This document shows positions 47,584 through 60,098 of a stretch of 64,000 bases of DNA, piece by piece. This DNA is from Buddleja alternifolia (taxonomy: Eukaryota > Streptophyta > Magnoliopsida > Lamiales > Scrophulariaceae), in NCBI GenBank assembly GCA_019426215.1, contig CM033395.1, positions 2,115,501 through 2,179,500 of the forward strand. The letters are read 5' to 3'. How positions within the stretch are numbered: position 1 is the first letter of the stretch; each line of letters begins with the position of its first letter. The notes beneath the pieces were generated by a model that had not been told where the DNA came from, made no database searches, and saw nothing but the letters and a program-made list of their open reading frames with translations. The translations under genes and the position numbers were made by a program.

Positions 47584-48166
47584 CGGGCTCGATTGGATGA
47601 ACGTCTATTTTCAATTTCTCATTTTTCATAGATAAAGTAAGAGAAATTATTTTTAAGGAAATAGAGATATGAAAGAGGAAGTGTGTTTGGATGAATTTTT
47701 TTGATAGAAAAAAGTGTAATGATTAAGTGTGATGTAATATGTTTTTTTTGTGGGAAATTGGTATGGATGAATTTTATTTTTGTAAAAATATTTAACATAT
47801 TTAAGCTAAACTCATCGATTAAGGCATCAATAAAAATATACAAAGTGAATCTTATTTTGTAGCCTACATCATTTCAAATAAAAATATGTGATTATTTTGA
47901 TGATTATATCAAGATATTGGCGGATAAAGTACTTATAATTATTTGGTGAACTATCTAATCATGAATAGTAAAAATTCTGACTTTCGAGAAAAATTTGAGA
48001 GAAATGCCAAATAATCCATTTTTCACAGAAATTTGAGATTTTTCTGAGAAATTGTGTGTAGTATTTTTTTGAGATATTTTTAGGAGATGTTAAACAAATG
48101 AATTTTTTATGAAAAAAATCTCTGAGAAATCGAGAAATGAGAAACAACATTCCATCCAATCGGGGC
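47584..48166. mobile_element. Nested MITE, 583 bp
   Basis: Terminal repeats CGGGCTCGATTGGATG (left) and GCCCCGATTGGATGG (right, reversed). Flanked by CTC (47581-47583; 48167-48169). Absent from unit 1, where CTC runs straight into GGGCTATG. It inserted exactly at the left boundary of the older MITE. Interior AT-rich, non-coding, itself partly inverted-repetitive (AGAAATTATTTTT / AAAAATCTCTGAGAAA). Confidence 0.8.
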
Positions 48167-48169
48167 CTC

Positions 48170-48740
48170 ATGCTATGTTTGTTTGTGTTTTCAAGCCCAT
48201 ATTTTCGTTTTCAATTTCATTTGAAAATAAAAATACACACTTTACACCATTCTCATTTGCAAATACACCTATTTTCATTTTCACTTTCACATTTTTCCAA
48301 TATCTACACTTCACTTTATCAAATCACACTCACATTTTTCTTTCTCTCACATCTCCTTCTAAAAGTCCATATTTTCGGCAACAATTGTGGTGCTATAGTG
48401 GAAAAAAATACATGGTTTTAACCTTCATTAGGCACGTGCACATTTTAAAACCCATTTTGAGTATTTTTAATGCTCTTTTTGGGATCGATTTTCATCATTT
48501 TTACTTATAAATATATTTAATCAATATATTATTAACTATTATTTTTCATAAATTATTCACATAATTATTACTTTTAACTAACTCAATCATTTTATATATC
48601 ATCAATTAATCAATTCCAACAAATTTCAAGAACACAACCAAACATGTCTATATTTTCACACGAAAATAAAAAAACTCATTCTCCTTTATATTTTAGGAAA
48701 TAACGGTTGAAAATGAAATGAGAACACATCCAAACAGAGC
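48170..48740. mobile_element. MITE in duplication unit 2
   Basis: Paralogous to 45064-45643. The left terminus has diverged (ATGCTATGTTTG), next to the nested element. The right end, ..CATCCAAACAGAGC, is followed by CTC. Confidence 0.7.
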
Positions 48741-49015
48741 CTCAAAATCTAGAGAGGGCAGAGTGATGCCAAAAGACGGAGGAGACACCCCCATTTTCAG
48801 TTATAGTTCACAATATTATTCATCATTAAACTAACTTATCATAACAATACTTTATTCAATTGAAAGGGAATAAATCCAAGGAATTGTTTTGTTATTGTGC
48901 TTAAATGATAACCAATTCTAGTGATGACACCAAATCCAGCACACGTATTAATTTGAGAATGATGGAGAATTAATTTGCAAGAACAATGGGTTGGTACAAT
49001 ATATTAGTTGTGGAC

Positions 49016-49500
49016 TATGATGCACGAATATGGATACGAGCATACGAGTACGATACGACATGAATACAAAATACGGTAAATCTCAAAATTTTAGGATACG
49101 ATACATCGAGGATACGTCTATATATATGCATATATAATATATAAAAATAAATTTGATTCGAAAAATTCATTGATATAAATAAAATTTTGTCTAGTTCTGT
49201 AAATTTTTTTGTCATTTATTCAATTTTTTGTGTTAATTTTTAACAAAGACCAAAAATATTATCTATTTTTCTATTTTAGTCCAAAAAGTATTATATAATA
49301 TTAAACAAATATTCTATCTGGTATCCAAAACGTATCGAATAATTCAAATTTTGTGTCGGATATAGTATCCAAATTTTTTTCTTTTCTTTTTATTTTTGGA
49401 CACTTCAAGAATTGCCTAGACACGGTATCCGAAAGTATCCGTGCTGGATACGAATACGATACTGCACGTGGTCGATTTTAGGAGTATCCATGCATCATAG
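49016..49500. mobile_element. Mutator-type MITE, 485 bp
   Basis: Ends TATGATGCACGAATATGG and, reversed, CTATGATGCATGGATAC. Flanked by GTTGTGGAC (49007-49015) and GTCGTGGAC (49501-49509), a 9-bp duplication with one mismatch. The interior repeats ATACGA/GTATCC words. Non-coding. Confidence 0.72.
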
Positions 49501-49509
49501 GTCGTGGAC

Positions 49510-51068
49510 TTGTGGTTGATGGAAATCACACTTGAAATAGTAGATTAACGACCCCACCCACCCCCAAACCCCATCCCACACCAAACATTTGTTACATTAA
49601 TGACCCTCATTTTGAAAATAGGCCCCCACATTTAGCAAAAATATAATTTTGGTTCTATTAATAGGAGTTGAGCATTTCGGATCCCAAAATTTATGGTTTT
49701 GTATATTTAGTCTAATAACTTAAAAAATATTATACATTTGGTCCATACTCGATTTTTGTCTTTTTGAATGGAACTGGATGCATGAGTGTCATTTGATTGT
49801 TGATTTTGCTGCTTTGGGTGCATGGTTCGCCGGAACGATCGAGGTAGTAGTCGCGGAGACCACCGTTCCAATTCCATGGCAACGTAGCGGAATAATTGCG
49901 GCTGTTCCACATTTTTATCAGTTTTTTTTTAATTTTTTTTTGATATTTTGTGTATTTTAAAAAAAAGTTAAAATATGTATAACTTTTATGATGTATAAAC
50001 ATGTTTAAGTTATTTTTTTTATAGTTAAGTATATGAACATTGACACAGTTATAAGATGATATTTCTAAAATTTGTGGTGCAATTTTATATATTAAAAATT
50101 AAATCATATCACCATAATTGCATTGTCCAAATCCAAAATTCAAGCAATTTTCCCTACGCGTTAATTTATTGTTTTACTTTTATTAATCTCAGAAGTTATT
50201 AAATACTTCTTCAAGCAAAATGTGGACAAAATCTTTTTATTTTATTGTCTATTTCCAGTCTTACCCTTTATCTCTTTTTTCTCCTTTTTTTTCCCTCTCT
50301 CTTTCTACTGTGTGTCTCTTTCTGTGCTACTTTTCAAATTGCACGAGTTTCTCTGTCAAAGAAATGAAACCCATACACAAGCAACACAAAATTCATCTGT
50401 TTTTCATTCACATGAGTCCTTTTGCTCATGTAAATGAAATTGAAGCCTACATAAAATGCACTTTTAACAAATAATTATGAAAGCCCATAAACCTAATCCG
50501 CAAGCTCATTCGTCTCTCACTAAAACCCCAAACCCAAAATGTTAAAATTCAACCACAAAGAACAGTAAAAAACTGTCTTCTTCCGTTCCGGCCATTCCAT
50601 GGCCGAAAAATTGCCAGAACGACCGATTTTCACCCTAATCTCATCCATCTCGCCATTTTTCGGCCGTTCCACCAGGTTTCACGTACAAAAACAAAATGTC
50701 ATGGAACTTTGAAACAGGGGGGCGTTCCTGTACCGGAACCGCCGTTCCGGTCGATTTCCCGGCGTTCCGGCGAACCTGGGTGAAAACTCATGCAAGGAAG
50801 ATGCATGAGCGCTTCAAGGAGAACATCATCATTAGAGCTTTTCCACTATATGACATGTTTTTTTCCCTCATTCAAGCCAGTCATATATTTTCATTTCATT
50901 TTTCCCACCAAATCACTAGAACAAGCACCTAACATTCACGAGACCATTTTCATCAAATAATTAACAACAAGGACTAAATATGTAAAAGAAAAACGTATAT
51001 ATCATGAGGACTAATTAGCAGAACGAAGTTCATAATCAAATGTGTATAACTCGTATTGTTAAAAAAAA
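49510..51068. other. Intergenic DNA with GTTCCGGC-rich patches
   Basis: No gene model supported. Two GC-richer patches (about 49790-49910 and 50570-50790) repeat GGAACG / CGTTCC and GGCCGAAAAAT / ATTTTTCGGCC words in both orientations, suggesting a decayed inverted-repeat element. Frames at 50220-50474 and 50696-50932 are not convincing. Confidence 0.35.
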
Positions 51069-51114
51069 GTTTATCACCCATATCTTTTTTTTTTAAAGGA
51101 AACGATAAGATATA

Positions 51115-54100
51115 TTACTTAGAAAGCAAGGAATCAGACAAAAGAAGGTCGAGAGTTTGGGCCGGTAACTCAAGAACAGGCTCTTGAATTACCACCGCTG
51201 CTCTAGCAAGAGAATGAGCAACTACATTACCTAAGCGCTTAACGAAGGAAAAAGAAAGCGAAGAAAAAGACAATGCAAAAGAACGAGCCTCTTGGCAGAT
51301 AGCCCCAAGAGGCGAAAGGTCTCTATCCGACCTGCGAAGTTTGTTAATGATATTAAGGCAGTCCCCCTCCACAACAACTTTGTCCCACCCTCCTCTACGA
51401 GCCAAATGGATAGCTTCAACCGCAGCCAAAGCCTCGACATGATCCGGAGATGTAACAAAAGCTAACCGACGACAACTCCAAGCCACACAAGAACCCGATG
51501 AATCTCTGCCAACCGCCCCAACACCCATACAACCAAAAGTTTCTGAAAAGGCTCCATCAAAATTAACTTTAAAACAACCATCTCTCGGCGCAGCCTAAGA
51601 TCCAGCAGAAACAGAGCACACAATCGAAGGATTCGGGACTAAAGCTTCCTGGAAAGAGTGTAGAAAGGCCTTAGCTGAACAAACTAAACCATCTGGGTCA
51701 AGAGAACAGTTATCCATGAGTAACGTATTACGTTTGTACCACAAGTACCAACAAATAACCAAGAAGAAATGATAATGATCGGGTTCCAATGCTAAATGCA
51801 ACTCTTGAAACCAAGATAAGATATCACCTCCCCACACAGCTAAGGCAGACCACGGAATATTAGATAAGGCCCAAACTTGACGAGAAAAAGGACAAGAGAA
51901 AAGAGTATGGCCAATATCCTCAGGATCTAGTTGGCAAAACGGACAAGAGCCAGGGACATCAATTTTTCGTTTCAGTAAATTAGAACCTGTAGGCAGCGCA
52001 TTAAGACAGGCTTTCTAACCAATTTTTTTTTAACCTTAGGTGGGATCTTAGCACGCCAAATGAAGTCCCACGCTTTCGGATTAGCAGCAATGTATGGTTG
52101 GGTCGAAGAAGTCGGGGCAAAACGCATTCTAAAATCCCGAGCTAGACGGTAGGCGCTGCGCACAGCAAATTGACCATTCTTAGTGTAGTGCCAAACAATG
52201 CAGTCCTCGGAATTAGGCGGGCCTAGAGGAATCCGACGAATAATTTGAGCATCATTTGGCTCAAAAATTTCATCTAACAGGTTGTTATCCCACCAGCTTG
52301 TGTTCGGGTCAATTAATTGTCTCACTTTAGCATCAATAGGCAGAGTGTTCTGGATGGTGTGAACACAAAAGTCCCCTGGTCTAGGCAACCACCGGGAAGT
52401 CCAAATTCTGAGTTTGTTGCCGTTACCTACTCGCCATCTAACCCCCTCAAACAAAAGCTCTTGAGCCGACATAATGCTTCTCCAAGTAAACGGCGGATTG
52501 GAACCCAAATCTGCCTCAGAAAAAGAAGTTCCATAAAAGTATTTTGCTCGGAAGACTCTAGCCATCAGACACTCCGGGTGTTGGATAATCCTCCAACCTT
52601 GTTTAGCCAACATCGCAGTATTGAAATCCCTAAGAGCTCGAAACCCCACACCTTCCTCACATTTATCCCGACAAAGTTTATCCCAAGCGATCCAATGGGT
52701 CTTTCTTGTGTCCTTGTGGTGCCACCAAAAGTTAGCCATACTGGATTCAATCTCGCTCAGAAGAGTTTCAGGTAGTTTGAAACATGACATAGCATAAGTG
52801 GGTATCGCCTGGACAACTGCTTTGAGAAGGACTTCTTTACCTGCCTGGGACAGAAACTTAGCATTCCAAGACTGAAATCTTGCAATCACCCTATCCCGAA
52901 TAGAAGCAAAACCTCGCGTTTTGACTTTCCCACCACAAAAGGTAACCCGAGATATTTATCATGTTTCTCGACTACCTCGACACCCAAAAATCCCGCCAAC
53001 GAATCCCTAACATCCATCGATGTATTCTTGCTGAAGACCATAGAAGACTTATCCAAATTAATCTGTTGACCCGAGGCCGACTCAAACTTCTGAAGGATAT
53101 CTTGAATGCTATGGAAAGCCGCCTCCGTCGCCTGCATATAAATAACAGTATCATCCGCGAAGAGAAGATGTGAGATTCTTGGCGCATGTCTAGAAATTGC
53201 CACCCCTCTAATAACACCTCTCCGTTCTTCAGCCTGCACCATACAACTCAAGATCTCTGCTACAAAAAGAAACAGGTAAGGCGATAAGGGGTCTCCTTGA
53301 CGGATTCCCCTTTGAGGTAGCAAGTAACCAAATTGAGTTCCTGTAAGCATCACTGAGTATGAGACAGAAGTAATACAAATCATGATAAGATCAATAATAT
53401 CTCGGTGAAACCCTAAGCTCACAAGAACCTTTTCGATGAAGACCCACTCGACCCTATCATAGGCCTTGCTCATATCAAGCTTAATCGCAACATAGTCGTC
53501 ATGACCCGAAGTTTTATTTTTCAGAAAGTGATTAATCTCGTATGACACTAAGATGTTATCAGAAATTAGACGACCCGGGACAAAAGCTGATTGGGTCTCT
53601 GAGATGATATTGTTCAAAAAAGGCTTAATCCTATTAGCAATAGTTTTGGAGGCCAATTTGTAGACGACATTACATAAACTAATAGGACGAAAATGAGCCA
53701 CAGTCTCAGGTTGTTCACACTTAGGGATCAAAACAATATTGGTAAAATTCATCTTAGGCATAAAGATTTTATCATTAAGAAGTTTGAGAACACATCACGT
53801 GATATCATGGCCAACAATATGCCAAAATTTTTGGTAAAAAACGGGGGACATTCCATCAGGGCCAGGGGATTTGAGGGAATGCATAAGAGAAAGGGAGAAA
53901 GTTACCTCGTCTGTAGTATAATCACGGCACATGGCAGAGTTCATCTCCTCGATAACTTTGGAATTCACATCTCGTAATACCCCTTCAAGATCATTATCAG
54001 TGGGCTGCACAGAGGTAAAGATCGCACGAAAGTATCTCAGAATAATGTTCTGAACCTCACCCTCCCTATCCTGCCAATTTCCCACCTCATCTTTGAGTTT

Positions 54101-55234
54101 AAGAATTGAATTTCGTCGCCTCCTTTCTGTCGCACATGAGTGAAAGAATTGGGTATTTCTGTCGCCGTCTTTCATCCACAAGGCTCTGCTCCGTTGCATC
54201 CATTGAGTTTCCTCTTGTGCTCTAAGTTCCTCAAGCTCATTTTTCATAAGGGCCTCAGAATGCTTCGTTGTTTCCGTGATCACACCCTTTCTAATTGCAA
54301 CTAACTGCTCTTCCAACTCATTGATGCGCTTCTTTTTGTCACCAACTCCCATTCGGTTCCAGTTTAGTAACCCGAGCCTACAATTTTTTATATTGTTCCA
54401 AGCAAGATTAGTCTCATCAAGAGTAGAGTCTGATTTCCAAGCATCTCTAATGACTCTCTCGCACTCGCTTGAACGCAACCACGCTGCCTCAAATCTGAAC
54501 CGTCTCTTCTTTTTTGGTTGGGTAGGAAGTTTCGGTGGAACAAGCTGAATATGAAGTACACAATGGTCTGAAGAACTCGTAGGGAAATGTGAAACCTTCG
54601 TATCAGGGTAAGAATTCACCCAAGCAGAGTTACCACAAGCCCTATCAATTCTCAATCGAACCGTGTTCGGGGCCTCCCAATTATTACTCCATGTGAGTTT
54701 ATCCCAGTGGAAGCCAAGGTCATGTAAATCTGCCCTATCCAGCGCTTCCCTGAAGTTCCTCATCTGCCATAATGGGCGGGGTCGACAACCATCCTTTTCA
54801 TCCGAGGAGATAATTTCATTAAAATCCCCTGCAATTAACCATCTAGAATTACCCTGTCTGCTTAAATGTTCCATCAGACGCCAAGATTCTTTCCGAAGCC
54901 TTGTAACCGGATTACCGTAAAACCCCGTAAATCTCCAGAATTGTGCATCATCACTCAAATAAACCTTAGAATCAATATGAGATGAAGACATAGATTGGAG
55001 GACCACATCACACCATTTATCCCACAGTAATGCTAACCCGCCACCGATACCCACTGAATCGACATTAACTCCATTCATATTAAGTCTGCTCTTCAATCTT
55101 TCAATGTACTTTTTCTTACATTTGGTTTCCGAAAGGAAAACCAACGAGGGGTTGTGGAAACGAACGAGTTCCACCAAAAAATGAACTGCCCGGGCACCCC
55201 CCAAGCCTTGACAGTTCCAAACAAGGAGACTCAT
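51115..55234 (-). pseudogene. LINE ORF2: endonuclease-reverse transcriptase-RNase H, frame-damaged
   Basis: Starts MSLLVWNCQGLGGARAV at 55234. The apurinic-type endonuclease region includes LVFLSETKCKKK, WLIAGDFNEI and SSDHCVLHIQL. Then come GPDGMSPVFYQKFW and the reverse transcriptase (FRPISLCNVVYKLASK, AFVPGRLISDNILVSYEI, LDMSKAYDRVEW, RGIRQGDPLSPYLFLF, HLLFADDTVIY with the ADD core). Next a zf-RVT block (CPFCQLDPEDIGHTLFSCPF) and RNase H (VEGDCLNIINKL, VAHSLAR). Lesions: in-frame TGA at 53795-53797; a one-base loss near 52910 in a T run (GEV..FASIRDR frame break, TGA at 52886); an A-run frameshift near 52025; TAG at 51595. These domains copy and insert the element by target-primed reverse transcription. 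Confidence 0.9.
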
Positions 55235-56809
55235 TGATCCCGGCGGGGCTGCTCCGCAGCCTCCGCCGAACCATCTTCAACCATACTATCAAGACAAGTG
55301 GTTTTCGAAACGATGTTATAATCTTCCATCGGAATTTCAGTCAATTTCAACATTTTCCTATTGAGCTTCACCGGGGACAATTTACGCTTAGCTTTAGAGA
55401 TCTTACGTCTAGTAGGAGGATGTTTACTTTTTCGAGTTGGAGAGGATGAGATATGGAGAGGGATGTTGATCAAAATAGGGTTGATCACAGACGGTGAGCC
55501 GGGGGGAATGAGGGTAGGTTGAGGTGGCTGGACTGTAGGTGAAGTGACATTAAGCAGTGAGTTTTGGGTAAGGAGTACAAGAGGGGAGGTGAGCATGTAA
55601 GTGGTTGGGGGTGCTGGAAGTGGTATTATTTTTATTCAGATTCAATTGTGAACCAATGGCCAATTGTAATGGGGGTGATTTGGGATTTTGCAAGGGGGGC
55701 ATAGCCACGGGATATTTGGTTCTCAATCAAATTTGTGGTAGCCACAATCTCAGGTTCATACATAATAGGTGCACGGGATTGGACTGATTCAGAATCTCCT
55801 TCTGGCTCGACAATGTTAGGTTGAGGTAATGCCGGGCAGAGGGGAGGTGAATTGGATAATCGGAGGGGAGGTGGACGATAGGGTGATGTTGAGTGGGGTA
55901 GGTCTTTTGTACGATCAGTAGCATGAGGGTCCGGTTGTTTATGTTCTTGTGGTGGGTTTTTTGGTCAATTACTGCCCCAAATTGCTGAGCCTCTCGACTG
56001 ATTATTCTCTCGCGAGCTGAGATTACCACTGGATGTAGAGTATGCATTATAGCTATGTGAAGGAGTTTTGCGAAAAGTCACCCGCATCCAATCCCCATAT
56101 GGAAGCTTTAAACCCGGATTAACAAAGGAGTCCGAATATCGCACTTCACAATGATCATGAATATAGCCAAGCACCCCACAGAGATAACAGAAGGTAGACA
56201 TTTTTTCATAAGCGAAAGATAAGTTGATTTCATCCCCCGTGGGGCTGCTAAGTGTCAGGAAGCGGGGTAGGGGCTTGGTGATATTAATGCTGACTCTAAT
56301 GCGTAAAGTTGCCCCCAAAGAATTCCACTTCGACTTTCATCCATAGCAACAAAAATCCCAATACTATTCCCGATAATCGACCCAAATTCCTCTGTCATTT
56401 TGCCTATGGGTAGGCCTTGCACTCGGACAAACATATCCGACCAATCTAAATTAGCTGAAATTGGATCTTCATTCTCATGTAACTCTTTAAGAACCAACAT
56501 CTCATTTTCATAATTCCAAGGTCTTTCTTCCAGAACTCTGTCCATATCCAGGCTATGATTAAAGACAAACAAAAATCGATCACTCTCAATGCGTTGGATT
56601 TCCATTCCACGCACCGGTTTAAACGAGTGAATTAAGGTGTCTTTGAAAGCTGCCATATTCAATCTGCGTTTGCCCAACAATCTGCCTATTAAAACTAGTT
56701 CCTTTACCTTAAGTCCTTTCTGCCAAATATCTGGAGAAATAACAAATTTCTTAGCCTCCCTGTCAGTAAGAGCTAGCCCCTTTTCCATTCGACGAATCGC
56801 TGCCTCCAT
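55231..56809 (-). pseudogene. LINE ORF1: gag-like RNA-binding protein, frame-damaged
   Basis: Starts MEAAIRRMEKGLALTDREA at 56809. The DUF4283-type domain contains WNYENEMLVLKEL and WVRVQGLPIGKMT-like words (here FVRVQGLPIGKMTEEFG). After a frameshift near 56315 the frame continues RIRVSINITKPLPRF to a zinc knuckle, CYLCGVLGYIHDHC (C-x2-C-x6-H-x2-C). The C-terminal part is basic and Pro/Ser-rich, with a further frame break between about 55600 and 56000. Its stop overlaps the ORF2 start (ATGA at 55231-55234), a normal plant L1 arrangement. Confidence 0.85.
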
Positions 56810-57518
56810 GCCTCCCACTGAAATGTTCAAGAGCAAAAATCTGAGTATTCCAAAGTTACCAAGGCGAGAAATCAGCTAGAGCCTGGATTAGCCTGCAAAC
56901 AAGAGAAACCCGAGACAAAACACCAACAAAGAAAGGAAATCGAAAAGAGGGAAGAGTTTAAAGAGAAAGACAAGCAAAAAAGTTCAAAGAAAAACAGGGA
57001 ACAACGAGTTGCAAACAATCTTGAGTCAAGAAATCATCCCTTCATTGTTAATAAGACGACGAGTGCTAACCAAACTATATCGCAGCAGCTCCATTGAGCA
57101 AGACCTTGAAGAGTATCGTGGAAATCCAATCAGAAATGTTTAAAAACTCTCGTGTGTACACTCCAGATTAGCTCCAATTTTGCTGAGAAGAGAAGAACCC
57201 TAGAACCCAGGTGAGAGACTCCCAATCAGAGAGAGAGAAAAACGTATATACTGACACTACTTAATTGTTTATCACCCATATCTAATTAGATCAAAATGCA
57301 ATTTGGCCCATTAATTTAAATCAAACCAGAAAAAAGGAAATATTCATTCAACCATAATTATCTTTGGCATTAAAGCTTGTTTTTTTTTTTTTTAAATCAC
57401 ACTTGGACATTTTGTAGATTTTTTTCTCTCTATGTTGAGGACTTTTTTAAAAAATAATATAGTTTTTAATAAAAATTATATAAATAATATACAAAAAATT
57501 ATTACTCCAGAAATAACA

Positions 57519-57640
57519 CGATACGCCGTTGATAATGGCGTACCCACATGGATACGCCATTAGTAATGGCGTATCCAAGTTGATTTTTTTTTTTAATTTT
57601 GTTACTGGATACTCCATTACTAATGGAGTATCCAGTAATG
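57519..57640. repeat. Subterminal palindromes, left end of MULE
   Basis: Three successive palindromes of the GGATACGCCATTA / TAATGGCGTATCC type: 57520-57543 (imperfect), 57550-57576 (perfect 27 bases) and 57602-57638 (perfect 37 bases, with CTCC/GGAG replacing CGCC/GGCG). They mirror the right end (about 63575-63735). Confidence 0.9.
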
Positions 57641-57714
57641 ATATTAAAATAATTTTTTTTCTCTCTCTTTCTCTTTCTCTTTCTCTCCTCTTCCTCCCTC
57701 TTTCTCTTCTCTAT

Positions 57715-59422
57715 TTTGGCTATGACTTGAACATAAAAAATGTAGGTGATGTTATGAACTTTGTAAAAGTATAAGATCTGGCTCATTCCGACACCCGAGT
57801 GAAGAAATATAGCCACGCAAAGCAGCCACGTTTGAGCATTTTTAGTAAAATATTTTTTTTTCTTCTGGCTCGTATTTGGCCTGTTTTTGTACATTTTTTG
57901 GCCATGACTTGAACATAAAAATTGTAGGTGATGTTATGAAGTTTGTAAAACTATAAGACTTGGCTCATACGTAGTCACGGGTTGTGAAAATTGTGAACTA
58001 CTGTATTTGATATGTGAGTATATATACAAATGAAGCAAACACCAATGTCAACAAAAATTATTACAAATGGAGCCTTTTAGAGCCCTAAAGTTGTATTACA
58101 CTCCTGGTGATATTTTTCGTGCCATGGGTCGTAGTTGGCAGTTGGATGATGATTACTATTACTCATTGAATCCAAATCAAAGATATTCAGAAATATATTT
58201 ATGAACGATGGAAGATGAATGGGTTCATCGGGTCCAAGAACAAGACGGTTTAGGGTTTAGGAGCTTAGTATAGGTCTTCAGTATCGATCGGATATTGAAA
58301 TATTTGATGAGGAGAATAACTAGATTCCTGTCAATTAGTTACATATTAATTTAATTTTCGTATTAGTTTCGTATTTTTTAGCCTTCAAATAAAACAATGT
58401 TGTTAATTTGTTTTCCTATAGTTAATGTCTATATTATTAGGAAAAATTGCAATTTTGGTACCAAATATGCTTTTTTTTCTCACTTTTGGTTGTACCGTTA
58501 GTAACAAAAAATCTTATAGTTTTACAAACTTCATAACATCACCTACAATTTTTATGTTCAAGTCATGGCCAAAAAATGTACAGAAACGTGGCCAAATTCG
58601 AGCCAGAAGAAAAAAAAAAACAGTTTTTTTACTAAAAATGCTCAAACGGGGCTGCTTTTTGCGTGGTCATATTTCTTCACTAAGGTGTCGGAATAAGCCA
58701 AATCTTATAGTTTTACAAATTTCATAACATCACCTACAATTTTTATGTTCAAGTCATGGCAAAAAAAGAGTCAGAAAAAGAAAAAAAAAAGGTTTTTTTA
58801 ACAAAAAATGCTCAAGCGGACTGTTTTTGCGTGGCCATATTTCTTCACTCGGGTGTCGGAATGAGCCAAATCTTATATTTTTACAAAGTTCATAACATCA
58901 CCTACATTTTTTATGTTCAAGTCATGGCCAAAAAATGTACAGAAACATGCCAAATTCAAGCCAGAAGAAAAAAAAAATAGTTTTTTACTAAAAATGCTCA
59001 AATGGGGCTGTTTTGCGTGGCCATATTTATTCACTCGGGTGTTGGAATGAGCCAAATCTTTTAGTTTTACAAACTTCATAACATCACCTACAATTTTTAT
59101 GTTCAAGTTATGGCAAAAAAATGTATAGAAACAGGCCAAAAATGAGCCAGAAAATAAAAAAAAAAGGTTTTTTAACAAAAAATGCTCAAGCGGGCTGTTT
59201 TTGCTTGGCCATATTTCTTCACTTGGGTGTCGGAATGAGCGAAATCTTATAGTTTTATAAACTTCATAACATCACCTACAATTTTGATGTTCAAGTCATG
59301 GCCAAAAAATGTACAAAAACAGGCCAAATACGAGCCAGAAGAAAAAAAACCCATTTTTTTACTAAAAATGCTCAAACGTGGTTGCTTTGCGTGGCCATAT
59401 TTCTTCACTCGGGTGTCGGAAT
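57715..59422. repeat. ~185-bp repeat array inside MULE, two orientations
   Basis: The unit contains TTACAAACTTCATAACATCA, TTTTTATGTTCAAGTCATGG, a run of A, GCTCAA(A/G)CGGGGCTG-like text and GTGGCCATATTTCTTCACTC..GGTGTCGGAATGAGCC. About five direct copies run 58500-59422. Copies at about 57715-57960 are inverted, and a final part copy follows the LTR insertion at 63439-63515. Frames across it are artefacts. Confidence 0.85.
58067..58204 (+). other. Small open frame at the centre of the MULE
   Basis: 45 codons starting MEPFRALKLYYTPGDIFRAM and ending NQRYSEIYL. It is the only stretch between the repeat arms with normal codon-like composition. A second short frame, MEDEWVHRVQEQDGLGFRSL, follows at 58206. 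I recognise no domain; it could be the relic of captured coding sequence. Confidence 0.3.
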
Positions 59423-60098
59423 TGTAGGAAAATATTCAATCACATAAAAGATTTTAGGGGAGAATTGAAATAAACGCAATATAATAAAAGTTGAATAAAC
59501 TTATCTCTTGGAACTGAGGCGTGCAACTGCACTGTCCTAAAGAGTATTTTCGCCCCTCGGAGTCAATGACTCGGTGCAACAAGGCTTCACGGCGATTACT
59601 CCCCAGGATTCAACAGTTCTATCCCACCAAACGTGCACACAAAATGATGGAATCTCAAGTGGACAGCCCTTCCGAATGTTCTCTTCAAACTACGAATGAC
59701 ATGAATATGTAGAGAAAATATATATGTATATATAATGTATACGAAAATGATGGTGGTGTTTCATGAAATGATTGGTTTTCAAGATTAGGAGTAATTGGTT
59801 TTGGTTACGGCTAAAGGGGCTTCAATTCTCTCAAAGGTTTGAGAATAATTTCTCTAGCAAAAGGAGAAACCAAGTTAAAGAATAAAAGGCTGGAAATTCA
59901 TTTTTCTTCTACTTCTTTAAACCTCAAAAGGGAGCACTTATTTATACAAGTAAAATACATCACTTTAGGAAAGGATTTTATTAAATCAATCAATTAGAGG
60001 GCTCAAATCTTCAGATCCCAAAACTCAAGCTTAATGGGAGCTTAATTATTGCATTTTCCTTTTCTTTGAAATACACACATGTAAAATAATATCCTACA
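59423..60098 (-). repeat. LTR (left copy) of the Copia-like element
   Basis: 676 bp, TGTAGGAAAATATTC to ATATCCTACA. By eye it differs from the right copy at roughly ten positions, for example AAACTTATCTC versus AACCTTCTCTC and GGCTTCACGG versus GGTTTCACGG. Confidence 0.9.

Larger units (their letters stand above)
46231..48931. repeat. Segmental direct duplication, unit 2
   Basis: Direct copy of 42659-45882. It retains the empty site of the hAT-type MITE (47190-47197) and holds an extra MITE (47584-48166). An open frame at 46912-47250 exists here only because indels differ from unit 1; it has no domain and is not called a gene. Confidence 0.9.
51086..57266 (-). mobile_element. L1-type LINE, near full length
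   Basis: Flanked by a perfect 17-bp target duplication, GTTTATCACCCATATCT, at 51069-51085 and 57267-57283. The 3' end on the minus strand is a poly(A) tract (T run at 51086-51094). The order on the minus strand is leader, ORF1 (gag-like, zinc knuckle), and ORF2 (endonuclease, reverse transcriptase, zf-RVT, RNase H). At about 6.2 kb it is close to full length for a plant L1. Several frame lesions make it inactive as read. Confidence 0.93.

Noticed and set aside
42659..48931. The 2.1-kb direct repeats as LTRs of one retrotransposon
   Set aside because: No TG..CA ends, no primer site or polypurine tract, and only 348 bp between them.
52317..53977. Plus-strand frames across the LINE
   Set aside because: Antisense shadows of the reverse transcriptase and endonuclease regions.
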